Both the position numbers and the translations under genes were made by a program. From Francisella endosymbiont of Ornithodoros moubata (GTDB taxonomy: Bacteria; Pseudomonadota; Gammaproteobacteria; Francisellales; Francisellaceae), in contig LVCE01000004.1 in assembly GCA_002095075.2 (NCBI GenBank), positions 62,001 through 126,000 of the forward strand: 64,000 nucleotides of DNA, read 5' to 3'. Numbering within the stretch: position 1 is the stretch's first letter; each line of letters opens with the position of its first letter. Shown here piece after piece: positions 20,480-29,727 of the stretch. Below the pieces are notes generated by a model. That model ran no database searches and had not been told where the DNA came from. It saw nothing but the letters and a program-made list of their open reading frames with translations.

Positions 20480-20923
20480 ATGAGTAAATGGTGGCAACAA
20501 ATTGATTTAAAAGATATGTCTAGTGAACAATGGGAGTTAATCTGTGATAGATGTGGACTTTGTTGTTTAAACAAACTTCAAGATGATGAAATAGATGAAG
20601 TTTACTACACTAGAGTTAGTTGTAAACTTCTTGATATTGGCAAATGCCAATGCAGCATGTATCAAAAAAGAAAACAGCTTGTACCTGAATGTGTAAATCT
20701 AACCTACAAACAACTATAAAATCATGCTCACAAATGGTTGCCTAACAGCTGTAGCTATAAACTTTTATTTGAAAGTAAAGATTTACCTGACTGGCATCAT
20801 TTAAATACTGGTTCAACAGAAGAAATGCACAAGCAGAAAAAATCAGCAAAGCATTTAGCTATTTCTGAATATGAATTAGATGTCGATGAGTATCTAGAAG
20901 ACTTTATCATAAAAAATAGATAA
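20480..20923 (+). pseudogene. YcgN/UPF0260 cysteine-cluster protein, single nonsense codon
   Basis: One 147-codon frame is interrupted only by TAA at 20717-20719. The first part has WELICDRCGLCCLNKLQDDE, then TRVSCKLLDIGKCQCSMYQK, giving the CxxCGxCC and CxC metal-binding cysteines of YcgN-type proteins. The second part in the same frame has KWLPNSCSYKLLFESKDLPD and WHHLNTGSTEEMHK, also conserved. The role of UPF0260 proteins is unknown; the cysteines suggest metal or Fe-S binding. If the stop codon is real, the product ends at residue 79 and lacks the C-terminal half. Confidence 0.85.
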
Positions 20924-20976
20924 CTAAGTTAATATTTCTAGTATGTAATTCGCTTACTCTATACTATTGGGCTATA

Positions 20977-21587
20977 GTGATGTCTGATTTACTTGCAATT
21001 AATCCTTTCTATGAAAAAATAATTAATAATTATCTCAATAAGGGTTTTTGCATCATTGATAACTGGCTAACAACTCATGAAACCAGCAAATTAAGACAAC
21101 AGCTAGAAAAGCTTTATTGCGCAAATTATTTCAAAAATCCGCTGTTGGTAATCGTTTAAATGAAAATCTCGAAAGATCAATCCGCAATGATTTTATTTTT
21201 GGCTAGACGAGACAAAATATGCGCAAGTATTTTTTGAAAAAATAAATAGCTTTATTGAGTATATTAATAAAACCTGTTTTGCTGGAATTGTTACTAAAGA
21301 ATTTCATTACGCTATTTATCCTCAAGGATCATTTTACAAAAAAACACATTGATACTTTTCAAAACGATAATCGTCGCACCATATCAGTAGTTTGCTATCT
21401 TAATCAAGATTGGCAAGATTGTTTTGGTGGACAACTAAAACTATACTTAAAAAATCAAACACTAAAGGTATTTCCAACTGATGGCAAAATAATTCTTTTT
21501 GATAGTAAAAGTATTGAACATGAAGTCTTACCAGTACTTACCGAGAATAAAAGATTTAGTATTACTGGTTGGCTAAAAACTAATTAA
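20977..21587 (+). pseudogene. 2-oxoglutarate/Fe(II)-dependent oxygenase (SM-20/EGL-9-like), three frameshifts
   Basis: The rebuilt protein begins MSDLLAINPFYEKIINNYL and GFCIIDNWLTTHETSKLRQQ. It continues after shifts near 21135, 21205 and 21345 (the last in a run of seven A) as AVGNRLNENLERSIRNDF, WLDETKYAQVFFEKIN and AIYPQGSFYKKHIDTFQN. The C-terminal core reads RTISVVCYLNQDWQ, GGQLKLY, GKIILFDSKSIEHEVLPV and RFSITGW, giving the HxD, distal His and Arg of 2OG dioxygenases. Similar prolyl-hydroxylase-like enzymes modify proteins. All active-site residues survive, so the frameshifts are probably recent. Confidence 0.85.
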
Positions 21588-21594
21588 ATAAATT

Positions 21595-22147
21595 ATCACA
21601 CCTAATATCAATAACAATGAGGTATTAATAGCTCTTTTAATCGGCATCGCTGTTATAAAACTAATGCAGGCACGATTTAAAAGCCGACACCAACGCCAAA
21701 AAAACCAGTTAATGTACCAACAAAACTACTTATCAATAATGCTACTACACATCTTGGACCAATACTCTTACAAACTGATTTCTCTGATCCTGACATTACT
21801 TTCACTTTTTATTAAGCTCCAAACACCTATCAAAATCATAAGTATAGAGAAGCTTAACATTAATCATTTATCTGACAAACCTTGAGAGATATAACTACCT
21901 ATTGGTGCAAAAATAATCCCTATAATAATCATTATAGCTGCAGCTATGTAGTGGATATCATACTGCTATAATTTACTACAAGACCAAAAATTGCTGTAAA
22001 ACCAACCACAAACAAAGATATTATAACAGCGCTATGAAAATCTAAACCAACACCAAAAAGTAAGTAAAGGAACTGTCAAAATTGAACCACCGCCCCTGTC
22101 AGCCCTAGTACAATTCCACAGACAAATCCAAAAATTATCAAAAACAT
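21595..22147 (-). pseudogene. TauE/SafE-family sulfite/organosulfur exporter, degraded (copy 1)
   Basis: Minus-strand start at ATG 22147 reads MFLIIFGFVCGIVLGLTGA, the usual first helix of TauE/SafE. It is followed after shifts by LLFGVGLDFHSAVIISLFVV then VGFTAIFGLVVNY, and later by AMPIKRAINTSLLLILGV at the end. Multiple stops (TAA, TAG) occur within. It lies at the far end of a row of sulfur-oxidation gene remnants read on the same strand, so it probably exported sulfite formed by the neighbouring dioxygenase. A second, different TauE/SafE remnant lies at 30.7-31.5 kb. Confidence 0.7.
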
Positions 22148-22148
22148 T

Positions 22149-22832
22149 TTATTCTTCTTCCATATCACATTTTAAATTTGCTGGAACTGCAATATCTATA
22201 TAGTTTGATGGTGGTAGCTTTAAATCAGCCATTAACTTAGCGTACTCATCTGGTGATTTAACCTTTAATCTTGGATTATTTTGTCTCTCTTCCACAACAC
22301 TACTACTAGTTATGCCATTATAGTCATAACCAGGATAAATAATTGTACTACCTGGTAAAGTCATTAGCTTATTCATGATGCTATCATATGCTGCATACGA
22401 GTCACCATTTTGGAAATTAGTTCTACCAGATCCTCTTATCAATAAAGTATCACCTGTAAAAAGCATATTCTCAATAATGAAACAATATGAGTCATTAGTA
22501 TGACCTGGAGTATACAAAGCTTTTAGTTGATAGTCACCAAAATCTATGATATCGCCATCAAATACTTTTTTGGTTGCACACTCTGCCTTCCTTTCACTAC
22601 CGATAACGATATCACAGCCAGTCTATTTTCTTAAAATCCCAGCGGCAGTAACGTGATCAGCATGGACATAAATATCTATTACATAGATCAGTTTAAGATA
22701 TAGCTCGTTTAGCAGCTTAAGATACTTATTAACATTAAATATTACAGAATCTATTATGACTGCTTGTCTAGTCTGCTCACAAGCTAAAATATAAGTATAA
22801 GTATCTCTGTCGATTAGTTGTCTGAAAATCAT
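22149..22832 (-). pseudogene. ETHE1-like persulfide dioxygenase (MBL fold), nonsense codon and lost metal ligands
   Basis: A single 227-codon frame starting MIFRQLIDRDTYTYILACE is broken only by TAG at 22623-22625. Family blocks are visible: IYVHADHVTAAGILRK, TGCDIVIGSERKAEC, LKALYTPGHTNDSYCF, FTGDTLLIRGSGRTNFQNGD and IIYPGYDYNGITSSSV. In ETHE1/SdoA-type enzymes the metal motif is HxHxDH and the later ligand sits in GHDYNG. Here the first His reads Tyr (YVHADH) and the second block reads GYDYNG, both His-to-Tyr changes explained by C-to-T transitions. The enzyme would oxidise glutathione persulfide to sulfite. With the stop and two lost ligands it must be inactive. Confidence 0.85.
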
Positions 22833-22924
22833 AATTCTCCTTAGATGTAACCATCATATTATTTAAAATACTCCTTTATTTAGTAAAGGAAATTTTTTAC
22901 CTGTCATACGCTAATAGTATCTTA

Positions 22925-24550
22925 ATAATCTAAGATCATAATATAGCCACAGGCAATATTATATGCATTGTAGCCGTGTTGTTGTAACATCAAAGCGACA
23001 TTATATGATTCCTGCTTTGTTTGACAATGTATATATACAGGCTTATTTTTATCAGGTTCTGATAGTCTATTATTTCAGACAAAGGTATATTTTTTGCATT
23101 TGTTAGCATACCTCGACGAGTTTCTATAATCTCTCTTACATCGATAATTTATGCATTTTGTGCTAATAACTCTTCAACTTGGATAAAAGCAACTTGCTTA
23201 AAATCACCTTTAAGCAAGTTATTGACAATATAACCTATATGGTTGACTATGTCTTTATCAGTTGAGTACGGTTGGTACATAGCATAACTCAAGATCTTGT
23301 AAATCCTCAACTGTCATCCCTGCTTTGATAGCTGTAGTAAATACATCAGATCTTTTATCAACAATTCCTCAGCCTATAACTTGTACTCCTAGCAGCTTAC
23401 CTATATTTTTCTCAAATAATATTTTTGTAAAAACATTTACTGCATTTGGCATAATACTGACTCTATCAAATGGTGCAGTATAAGCGACCTCATAGTCAAT
23501 ATCTAAGTTATGAAACTTAATTCAAGCCTCGTTTAGAACTGTTGCAGCACCAGTATAGTTAAATATCTGAATAATAGATGAGGTAATATAGTCTTTACTT
23601 ACTACCTCATAGCCATTGATATGATCTGCTATCAAACGACCTTATTTACTAGCAAGACCTGCCAAAGGCAAGTTGAAATCCTGAGCTGTAAGAGCATTTT
23701 AACCAAAATAGCATCACCAGCGGCATAGATATTTTCATCAGATGTTTGATAATTATCAATTGATAATAATATGACCAGTTTTTGCTAAATCAATACCTAC
23801 TTCTTTTAGTAAGTTAGTATCTGGTGCAACACCTATAGCTAAAACAGCTAAATCTGTTTTTGTTTCTTTACAATACTCAAGTAATACTTTATCAGATTCA
23901 AAGCCGACAACTTTTTCACCAAGTAATAGCTTAACACCATTATCTAGTAGCTCTTTCTCTAAAAATTTTACCATTTCATAATCAAAAGGTCGCATAATAT
24001 GATTAGCCATCTCGACTATAGTCACATTAAAACCTCTTTCTTTGAGATTCTCTGCGACCTCAACCCAGCATCAATTGCTGTTTTTGACAAGTTTTTGTTT
24101 ATTAAAAATAGCTTGATAAATCTTTTTGACATCAACAACATTTCTGAGGATAAAATGCTCAATTGTCTCAAGACCCCTAAAAGGCGGTACTATCGGCTTA
24201 GCTCCGATAGCTAAGATTAATTTGTCATAACTTTCGCTATATTTTCTCACCGTTCTGGTGATTTAGAACTGTGATGAGCTTATTTACTCTATCAATAGCT
24301 ATAACCTCAGAGTTTGTGTGTGTATCAATTTTATATTGTTTATAAAACTTCTCTGGAGTCATTAAAATCAACTTTTCAGCTGGCTCGATATAACCACCTA
24401 AATGATATGGCAAACCACAGTTTGAAAATGACACATGCGGACCTTTTCAAACATAATAATCACAGCTGACTCATCTAGTCTTCTCAGTCTTGCAGAAGTA
24501 GAAGCCCCTGCAGCAACTCCTCCAATGATTAGATATTTTTTAGTTATCAT
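22925..24550 (-). pseudogene. FAD/NAD(P)-disulfide oxidoreductase (CoA-disulfide/persulfide reductase type), degraded
   Basis: Start MITKKYLIIGGVAAGASTSA carries the FAD-binding GGxAAG motif. A shift follows, then SFSNCGLPYHLGGYIEPAEK with the active cysteine in NCGLPY, EVIAIDRVNKLITVLNHQNG, and LIMRPFDYEMVKFLEKELLD-type sequence with LAVLAIGVAPDTNLLKEVGI. Downstream pieces include the dimerisation domain and, near 22925-23200, a rhodanese-like part. Many stops and shifts occur. The order of domains matches CoA-disulfide reductases with a C-terminal rhodanese, used in sulfide or persulfide metabolism. It sits between the dioxygenase remnant and the rhodanese remnant on the same strand, forming one dead operon. 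Confidence 0.82.
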
Positions 24551-24570
24551 AAGTTCCTATTTACAATTGT

Positions 24571-24756
24571 TTATTTTCTTTTATTGTATGGCAAAAACTC
24601 TAACATCACTGCTAAACCATAAATCCCTGTCAATCCAACGAATAAAAGACTTGCACCAAAGAAACCACTTAAAATTGCAAAATATTGTGATACTGTAAAT
24701 GAAAGCACCACACCTAAAAGCACCATAAAGCCAACAATAATTTGTACTTGGCGCAT
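24571..24756 (-). CDS. DUF2892 (YgaP-like) membrane segment, probably the detached tail of the rhodanese gene
   Basis: 61 residues: MRQVQIIVGFMVLLGVVLSF, a helix-turn-helix membrane hairpin ending VMLEFLPYNKRK. This is the DUF2892 membrane domain found at the C-terminus of YgaP-type rhodaneses. The preceding bases in other frames read LNAWK and KEPLP, the link between a rhodanese domain and this hairpin, so it was originally one protein with the gene upstream. It could still be translated from its own ATG, but has no good ribosome site that I can see. Treat as a remnant that happens to retain an open frame. Confidence 0.55.
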   Translation of the reverse strand: MRQVQIIVGFMVLLGVVLSFTVSQYFAILSGFFGASLLFVGLTGIYGLAVMLEFLPYNKRK

Positions 24757-24831
24757 AATAGGTAGAGGTTCTTTAACATTTTTTTATGTTTGTTGCTTAT
24801 GCTATTTCCAAGCATTTAATCCAGTAACTGC

Positions 24832-25044
24832 TTAATTTGTTTTGTTACCTAATTGACAGTGAAGAACCACTACTTCATCAGCTTTAATATCAGCATCATA
24901 GATATGATCAACAAGAATATTCTCAGCACAATCAATACACTCTCTACTATGCTCAGCAGGAGTTTTAATATCTATTAGTTTAATCTTATCTTTTTTTTGT
25001 AAATCAAGAAATTGCTTTACTGATATTTTCTCTACTTTATTCAT
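24832..25044 (-). pseudogene. Rhodanese domain of YgaP-like protein, truncated
   Basis: Begins MNKVEKISVKQFLDLQ, continues KLIDIKTPAEHSRECIDCAE and ends VVVLHCQLGNKTN. The rhodanese active-site loop is normally HCxSGxRS/T; here it reads HCQLGNKTN and then stops, and the helices that follow are missing or out of frame. The catalytic Cys is still present. With the DUF2892 hairpin downstream it formed a membrane-tethered sulfurtransferase. It lies just after the ArsR-type regulator (62 bases) on the same strand and would have been the first structural gene of the regulated operon. Confidence 0.75.
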
Positions 25045-25105
25045 TTTGACCTAATTACTTTAACTTTATCTAATTTAGATTTTACTAATATAAAATTTAA
25101 TTTTT

Positions 25106-25432
25106 TTAGGATTTATCACCACAATATATACTATACAATGCTTCTAATATTTTTGTCACCGAAAGATCGTTAATACTGTAATAAACATTTTGTGCCTCTT
25201 TTCTGCATTTAACGAGGCCTTTATTTCTCAATACTGATAAATGCTGAGAAAATGCTGATTGACTCAGATTAGAGTACTCTGCTAACTCTCCTACTGTCAT
25301 TTCTCTTCTGAGGAGCAAGCATAATATCAATAATCTCGACTCATGGGATATTGCCTTTAATAATGAAGAAGCTTTACTAGCATTATATTTCATCTGCATT
25401 ACATCCATTTTCATAAGCCTGTTATCCCTCAA
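25106..25432 (-). CDS. ArsR/SmtB-family regulator, BigR/SqrR/YgaV-like persulfide sensor
   Basis: 108 residues, winged helix-turn-helix. Recognition region: MTVGELAEYSNLSQSAFSQH, then LSVLRNKGLVKCRKEAQNVY. Two features point to the persulfide-sensing BigR/SqrR branch: a cysteine in LLILCLLL on helix 2 and one in the C-terminal ALYSIYCGD, matching the redox cysteine pair of that branch. The start could also be MKMDVMQMKY, six residues in. It is encoded immediately upstream of a rhodanese, a disulfide reductase, a persulfide dioxygenase and a TauE/SafE exporter, the targets BigR-type repressors control. The regulator is intact but its targets are all broken, so it may be an orphan. Confidence 0.82.
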   Translation of the reverse strand: MRDNRLMKMDVMQMKYNASKASSLLKAISHESRLLILCLLLRREMTVGELAEYSNLSQSAFSQHLSVLRNKGLVKCRKEAQNVYYSINDLSVTKILEALYSIYCGDKS

Positions 25433-25497
25433 GTAATTATTATATTAGCAAATTCTAATTTAGAAAAAATGATATATGAAGAAATTATTTTAAGTTC

Positions 25498-25990
25498 TTA
25501 GACTATTTGTATACATCTAAAAACTTTTCTAAACTCTTCGGCATAGTATACAGTTTGGCCTTTTAATTGACCTAGTTTAGCTGACAAATCTAGAACCATA
25601 AAAACATCAGCTGGGACATCATACTCACATTTTATCTTATATTCTCTAGCAGGTTTGAAACCAAACTTTAGATAATAACTTGGATAACCTAATATAAATA
25701 TTGTATCAATATTATTTTTTCTTGCTTTTTTTATAATTATTTCTATAAGCTTAGTACCAATTTCTTGATGCTGATATCTCAGTGCTACACATATTGGCGC
25801 AAGACCATATATTTTTAGCTTATTATCTTTCTCTGCAATCATTTTTGAAATAATTACTTGACCATTTATACTATTATCATCAGTTTCAGCAACTAACGAT
25901 ATTAAACTTTGGGATCAGAATGCAAAAGTCTAACTAGTTTCTCTTCATAACTAGTATCAAAAGCTTCAGAGCGAAAAGCGTGAATCTTGA
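25498..25990 (-). pseudogene. GNAT-family N-acetyltransferase (YhbS-like), frameshifted
   Basis: N-terminal piece (about 25990-25910) reads KIHAFRSEAFDTSYEEKLV then RLLHSDPKV and stops. One base over, it continues ISLVAETDDNSINGQVIISK and then, from 25842, the acetyl-CoA binding part LAPICVALRYQHQEIGTKLI followed by GYPSYYLKFGFKPAREYKI. Q-x-x-x-G-x-x-L and the GF-P-A end are YhbS-type GNAT features. One frameshift near 25905 is the only lesion seen. The start overlaps the end of the next upstream remnant. Substrate unknown. Confidence 0.75.
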
Positions 25991-26528
25991 TCAGCTTTAA
26001 AAACAACTTTAATATCATCAACATCAGTAAGTGTAATTCCAGCTACTCCATATACCAAACAATACTTGTTGTTAAGTTCTTGTGTATCAATATCACTTAA
26101 ATCAACAATATTTATTGTAAAAATATCCTGTTTTGCATACTCTCTAATATGATTTTCTGTTATTTACTATTTTTTTGTGGTACAAGATTTAGCTCATCAG
26201 CTTTTTTAAGCTCACCATTATTTTCTAATTTTGTAACAAAATTTATACATTTTTCAAAATTTTTATTAACCAAGAAGTTAAGTTTACTAATATATTTTTT
26301 TGAATCGCTTAAAACTAGTTCCTTGATTTTTTGATCTTGAATTGGTTTGGCTATCCTTGAACAAAGCTGATCATGCTATTGATCTTTATTAAAAACAAAA
26401 TATGGCTCTTGGTCAACCTTACGTACCAATTTTAATTTTACCTTACCACAATCTGGACAAAAAATATTATCAAAATGTAATTTACTATTATATTCACTTG
26501 CTTTTATAAAGCCTTTTTTATATTACAT
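25982..26528 (-). pseudogene. Unrecognised CxxC protein with stop at codon 2
   Basis: ATG 26528 is followed directly by TAA, then YKKGFIKASEYNSKLHFDN, IFCPDCGKVKLKLVRKVDQE, PYFVFNKDQ and a second stop. After it come SRIAKPIQDQKIKELVLSDS, KYISKLNFLVNKNFEKCINF, VTKLENNGELKKADE and, after a shift near 26165, FTINIVDLSDIDTQELNNKY and VYGVAGITLTDVDDIKVVFK. The FCPDCGK knuckle suggests zinc binding near the N-terminus. I do not recognise the family. The lesions fit C-to-T nonsense changes (CAA to TAA) plus one indel. Confidence 0.55.
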
Positions 26529-26551
26529 ATGGCTATTTTCACTTCTTATCT

Positions 26552-26840
26552 TTAAATCTTCTCAAAAAGTATATCTGATATCGGATGATTGAGATTTTGT
26601 CCACGCTTTTCAAACTTTGTCAAAGGTCGCCACTCTGGTCGTGGCACAAAGCTACTAAATTTTGACAAACTCTCAAATATCAAACTTTTTTTAAATGGCT
26701 CTTACTAATCTTGCCAATGATAAAGTATTAGTTTTTTTAGCTCAATACTTGGAAGTTGATCAACTTACAAGTATTGGTAAAGTTGTTATCTGGATAGCTA
26801 TAGCTCTTAGTACATTTATTGGGTTTGCTAAAATATTAAA
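26552..26840 (-). pseudogene. C-terminal remnant resembling tRNA (guanine-N7) methyltransferase TrmB
   Basis: From about 26690 down to the stop at 26552 the minus strand reads [20 protein letters not shown] then [20 protein letters not shown] and ISDILFEKI. The RP[12 protein letters not shown] block followed by a short D-x-x-F end is the TrmB C-terminus. Upstream in the same frame, IELKKLILYHWQD runs into two stops (near 26705). No methyltransferase SAM-binding part is present, so most of the gene is deleted. The plus strand here also has an open hydrophobic stretch (see rejected items). Confidence 0.5.
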
Positions 26841-26908
26841 AAGATAGAATTTACTTCAGCTATTTTTATCACTATTTTTGTAGTAATTAATATATTAGTT
26901 AAACTTTT

Positions 26909-27799
26909 TTAGAACAGCACCTTACTCCAACCTAATTTTTCTCTTAGAGTGTCATAATAGTTATAACCTTTTGTATACAAGACTGTAACTTTCTTCCGCG
27001 CTTTCTGGATAGTTACTTTCTGATGAGCTTTGAGTATAGTATCATGTCTACCATCAATACTCAAAACTGGTTTAGGGTCATTATATTCGGTTATATAAAT
27101 ATCAATAATACTTTCATCTGAGATAACTAACGGCCTACTATTTAATGAATGTGAACATATTGGTACCAAAACTACACTATTTTGATTAGGATTTAAAATT
27201 GGTCCACCAGCTGACATTGCATGTGCTGTTGAACCAGTAGGTGTAGAGACAATAAGTCCATCACCTTTTTGATCAAAAGCATACCTCCCATCAATAAACA
27301 CTTTCAGGCCAAACATCAAACCTCTACTAGCTGTTATTGCTATTTCATTTAAGGCGATAGATGCCTCTAATGGTGCGCGTAAATTATTATCAACATGACA
27401 CTTTAGCATACTCATCTTTGTCATTGAGCTATCACCCTTTAATATTGCATAAAGATCATTTTTTAACGCATTATCATTTGCAGCAAGAGTTGTCAAAAAA
27501 CCTAGTTTGCCTTTATTTATGCCTATAACTGGAATATTACTATACAAAGCTAAAACTCTAGATGCTTTAAGAAAATTACCATCTCCACCAACTACTATAG
27601 CAACATCACACCTTAACGCAATCTCTTTTAGGCTTGCAGTGGCAATATTTATAAGTGAAGTATCAGCTGCTGTATCATTTTCTATAGTCATTTCTAAGTT
27701 TTGTTGCTGTAAAAAAACGTATAAGATTTCAATCATTTGACTTACTTCTTTTTTATAATGCTTACCAATAATTGCAACCTTATTATATTTAAAAACCAT
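26909..27799 (-). CDS. nadK: NAD kinase
   Basis: 296 residues. The NAD kinase signature [13 protein letters not shown] lies near residue 70-82. The second conserved block [20 protein letters not shown] with GPILNPN lies near 177-205, and the acceptor-site block [15 protein letters not shown] follows near 215. These glycine-rich and STPTGSTA motifs are diagnostic. The enzyme phosphorylates NAD to NADP in the cytosol using ATP or polyphosphate. Length is normal and all motifs are intact. The gene stands alone, with a 180-base gap before the divergent flmF-type gene that presumably contains both promoters. Confidence 0.96.
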   Translation of the reverse strand: MVFKYNKVAIIGKHYKKEVSQMIEILYVFLQQQNLEMTIENDTAADTSLINIATASLKEIALRCDVAIVVGGDGNFLKASRVLALYSNIPVIGINKGKLGFLTTLAANDNALKNDLYAILKGDSSMTKMSMLKCHVDNNLRAPLEASIALNEIAITASRGLMFGLKVFIDGRYAFDQKGDGLIVSTPTGSTAHAMSAGGPILNPNQNSVVLVPICSHSLNSRPLVISDESIIDIYITEYNDPKPVLSIDGRHDTILKAHQKVTIQKARKKVTVLYTKGYNYYDTLREKLGWSKVLF

Positions 27800-27982
27800 C
27801 TTTTATATACTTTAAAACAAACTTGAATGTATTATAGCAAAAAGACTTGTTAGCATAATAATCGTTTAACTTATATTTACAAACAAAAATAAATTATAGT
27901 TTTATTTAAACAAATATAAGTTGCTCAACGCTACTGATATATTTAAAATAACTAACAAAATAGTTATAAGCACATTAACTCT

Positions 27983-28929
27983 ATGGATAAAAAAGATAAG
28001 CTAACAAGTATAATAATACCAGTCAAAGATGAATCAGAAGGCATAGAGCATTTGTTTACTAGACTTATGCCAATCCTTAAAAAACTTCCAACCAAGTACG
28101 AACTTGTATTTATAAATGATGGTAGTAATGATAATACTCTTGAACTACTTTTAGAAAAACAAAAAAACATCCCTGAGATTGCTGTAGTTGATTTATCACG
28201 CAATTTTGGTAAAGAAGCAGCCTTGTTCGCTGGTTTTTCAAACTGTAAAGGTGATGCTGCAATATCAATAGATGCTGATCTACAGGATCCACCAGAGCTT
28301 ATTTTAGAAATGGTACATCATTGGTTAGATGGCTATGAGGTTGTAACCGCTGTTAGAGAAAATCGTGATACAGATACTTCAACTAAAAAACACACTGCCG
28401 GGCTTTTCTACAAAGTTATGAATAGAATCAGTGATACTAAACTAACTCCTAATGCTGGTGACTATAGATTGTTAAATAGAGCTGCTGTTAATGCTTTTTT
28501 AGAACTCAAAGAGAAAATACGCTTTAATAAAGGGCTACTTACTTGGATAGGTTTTAAAGAAAAATAGTTTATCACGCTAGAGAAGAAAGAGCTGCTGGGC
28601 AAACTAAATGGAATTATTGGAAGCTATTTAAGTTTTCTATAGATGGTATCACCAGTTTTAGTCGTGCTCCTCTAGAGATATGGTCATATATTGGTGTTTT
28701 TGTCGCACTTATAAGTTTTATCTATGGTTCTATAATAGTTCTAAAATCACTATTATTCGGTGCTGATGTTCCAGGTTACCCATCATTAGTGACCTTTATA
28801 TTATTTTTTAGTGGTTTACAAATGATAGGTATTGGGATGCTAGGTAGTTATATAGGAAGAATATTTATCGAAACAAAGCGCAGACCACTATATATTATTC
28901 GTCAAGTACATAGAGTAAAAGATAAGTAA
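27983..28929 (+). pseudogene. flmF1: Undecaprenyl-phosphate glycosyltransferase (FlmF/ArnC/GtrB-like), frameshifted
   Basis: First part (to 28567): TSIIIPVKDESEGIEHLFTR, YELVFINDGSNDNTLELLLE, VVDLSRNFGKEAALFAGF, and AAISIDADLQDPPELI with the DAD metal site, all GT2 dolichyl-phosphate-mannose-synthase-like. One base shift in the A-run near 28562 then leads to VYHAREERAAGQTKWNYWKL and two transmembrane helices (SYIGVFVALISFIYGSIIVL; LFFSGLQMIGIGMLGSYIG), ending KVRRPLYIIR-type sequence at 28929. In Francisella, FlmF1 supplies the carrier-linked sugar for mannose modification of lipid A, and gene order here fits flmF1. The exact paralogue is my inference. If the shift is real the product loses both membrane helices. 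Confidence 0.75.
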
Positions 28930-28939
28930 GAACTCTAAA

Positions 28940-29719
28940 CTAAGCTTTCAATCTAATACCTTTCTCAAGTAAATACCAACATAGATAGTATAATAAAAAT
29001 GTTAAAATAATTATCGCTGCAAATGCAAAATATGGATTAACTGTAGAGACACCTATAAAACCATATCTAACAAAATCAACTATGTAAAATAACGGATTAC
29101 AAGATGATAAAACATACCAAAAGCCAGTTAAATTATTTATATTATAAAATACTCCACCTAAATAGATAAGTGGTATAAGTATAAATGTAGGAAATATTGT
29201 AGTATCATCAAACTTTTGTGAAAATATCGCATTTATCAAACCACCTAGAGAGAATAAAGCACCACAAAATATAAAGCCAGCTAAAACCAAAGTTACATTG
29301 TGTATAGTAGTAAAGCCGCCTAATAGAAATGCTGCTATACTAACAAGCATTCCAACAATAAAACCTCTAAATATACCACCAGAAATATATCCTAGCACTA
29401 TCACATGATTACTAACAGGTGATACTAACAACTCTTCTATAGCTTTACTAAAACGAATACCAAAGAAAGAGCTGACAACATTACCATATGAGTTTTGAAT
29501 CACTGCCATAATTATAAGACCAGGAGTAATAAACTGCATATAAGTAACCCCATCTCCCATACTACCTATACGCGATCCGACAACATTGCCAAAAATCAGA
29601 AAATATAAAACTATTGTTATCACCGAAGGAATTAAAGTTTGTGGCCATATTCTAAAGACCCTTTTACACTCACGATTAAAAATTGTTATGTATGTTATCC
29701 AATAATCTCTTAAATTCAT
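28940..29719 (-). CDS. yadH: ABC-2 type transporter permease (YadH-like)
   Basis: 259 residues with six predicted membrane helices. The N-terminal RECKRVFRIWPQTLIPSVIT, the loop FGNVVGSRIGSMGDGVTYMQ, and FITPGLIIMAVIQNSYGNVV are strongly typical of the YadH/NodJ ABC-2 permeases. The later segment GGVFYNINNLTGFWYVLSSC, then NPLFYIVDFVRYGFIG, is the conserved C-terminal half. It starts 8 bases after the ATPase gene stop on the same strand, so the two form one transporter operon. Substrate is not known. The permease is intact although its ATPase partner is frameshifted. Confidence 0.9.
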   Translation of the reverse strand: MNLRDYWITYITIFNRECKRVFRIWPQTLIPSVITIVLYFLIFGNVVGSRIGSMGDGVTYMQFITPGLIIMAVIQNSYGNVVSSFFGIRFSKAIEELLVSPVSNHVIVLGYISGGIFRGFIVGMLVSIAAFLLGGFTTIHNVTLVLAGFIFCGALFSLGGLINAIFSQKFDDTTIFPTFILIPLIYLGGVFYNINNLTGFWYVLSSCNPLFYIVDFVRYGFIGVSTVNPYFAFAAIIILTFLLYYLCWYLLEKGIRLKA

Positions 29720-29727
29720 AAATTTGC

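Noticed and set aside
26700-26906. Plus-strand hydrophobic frame (DLANDKVLVFLAQYLEVDQL then SIGKVVIWIAIALSTFIG)
   Set aside because: It could be the end of a small membrane protein, but it is antisense to the TrmB-like remnant, has no start context and I cannot name a family. It is left as unresolved.
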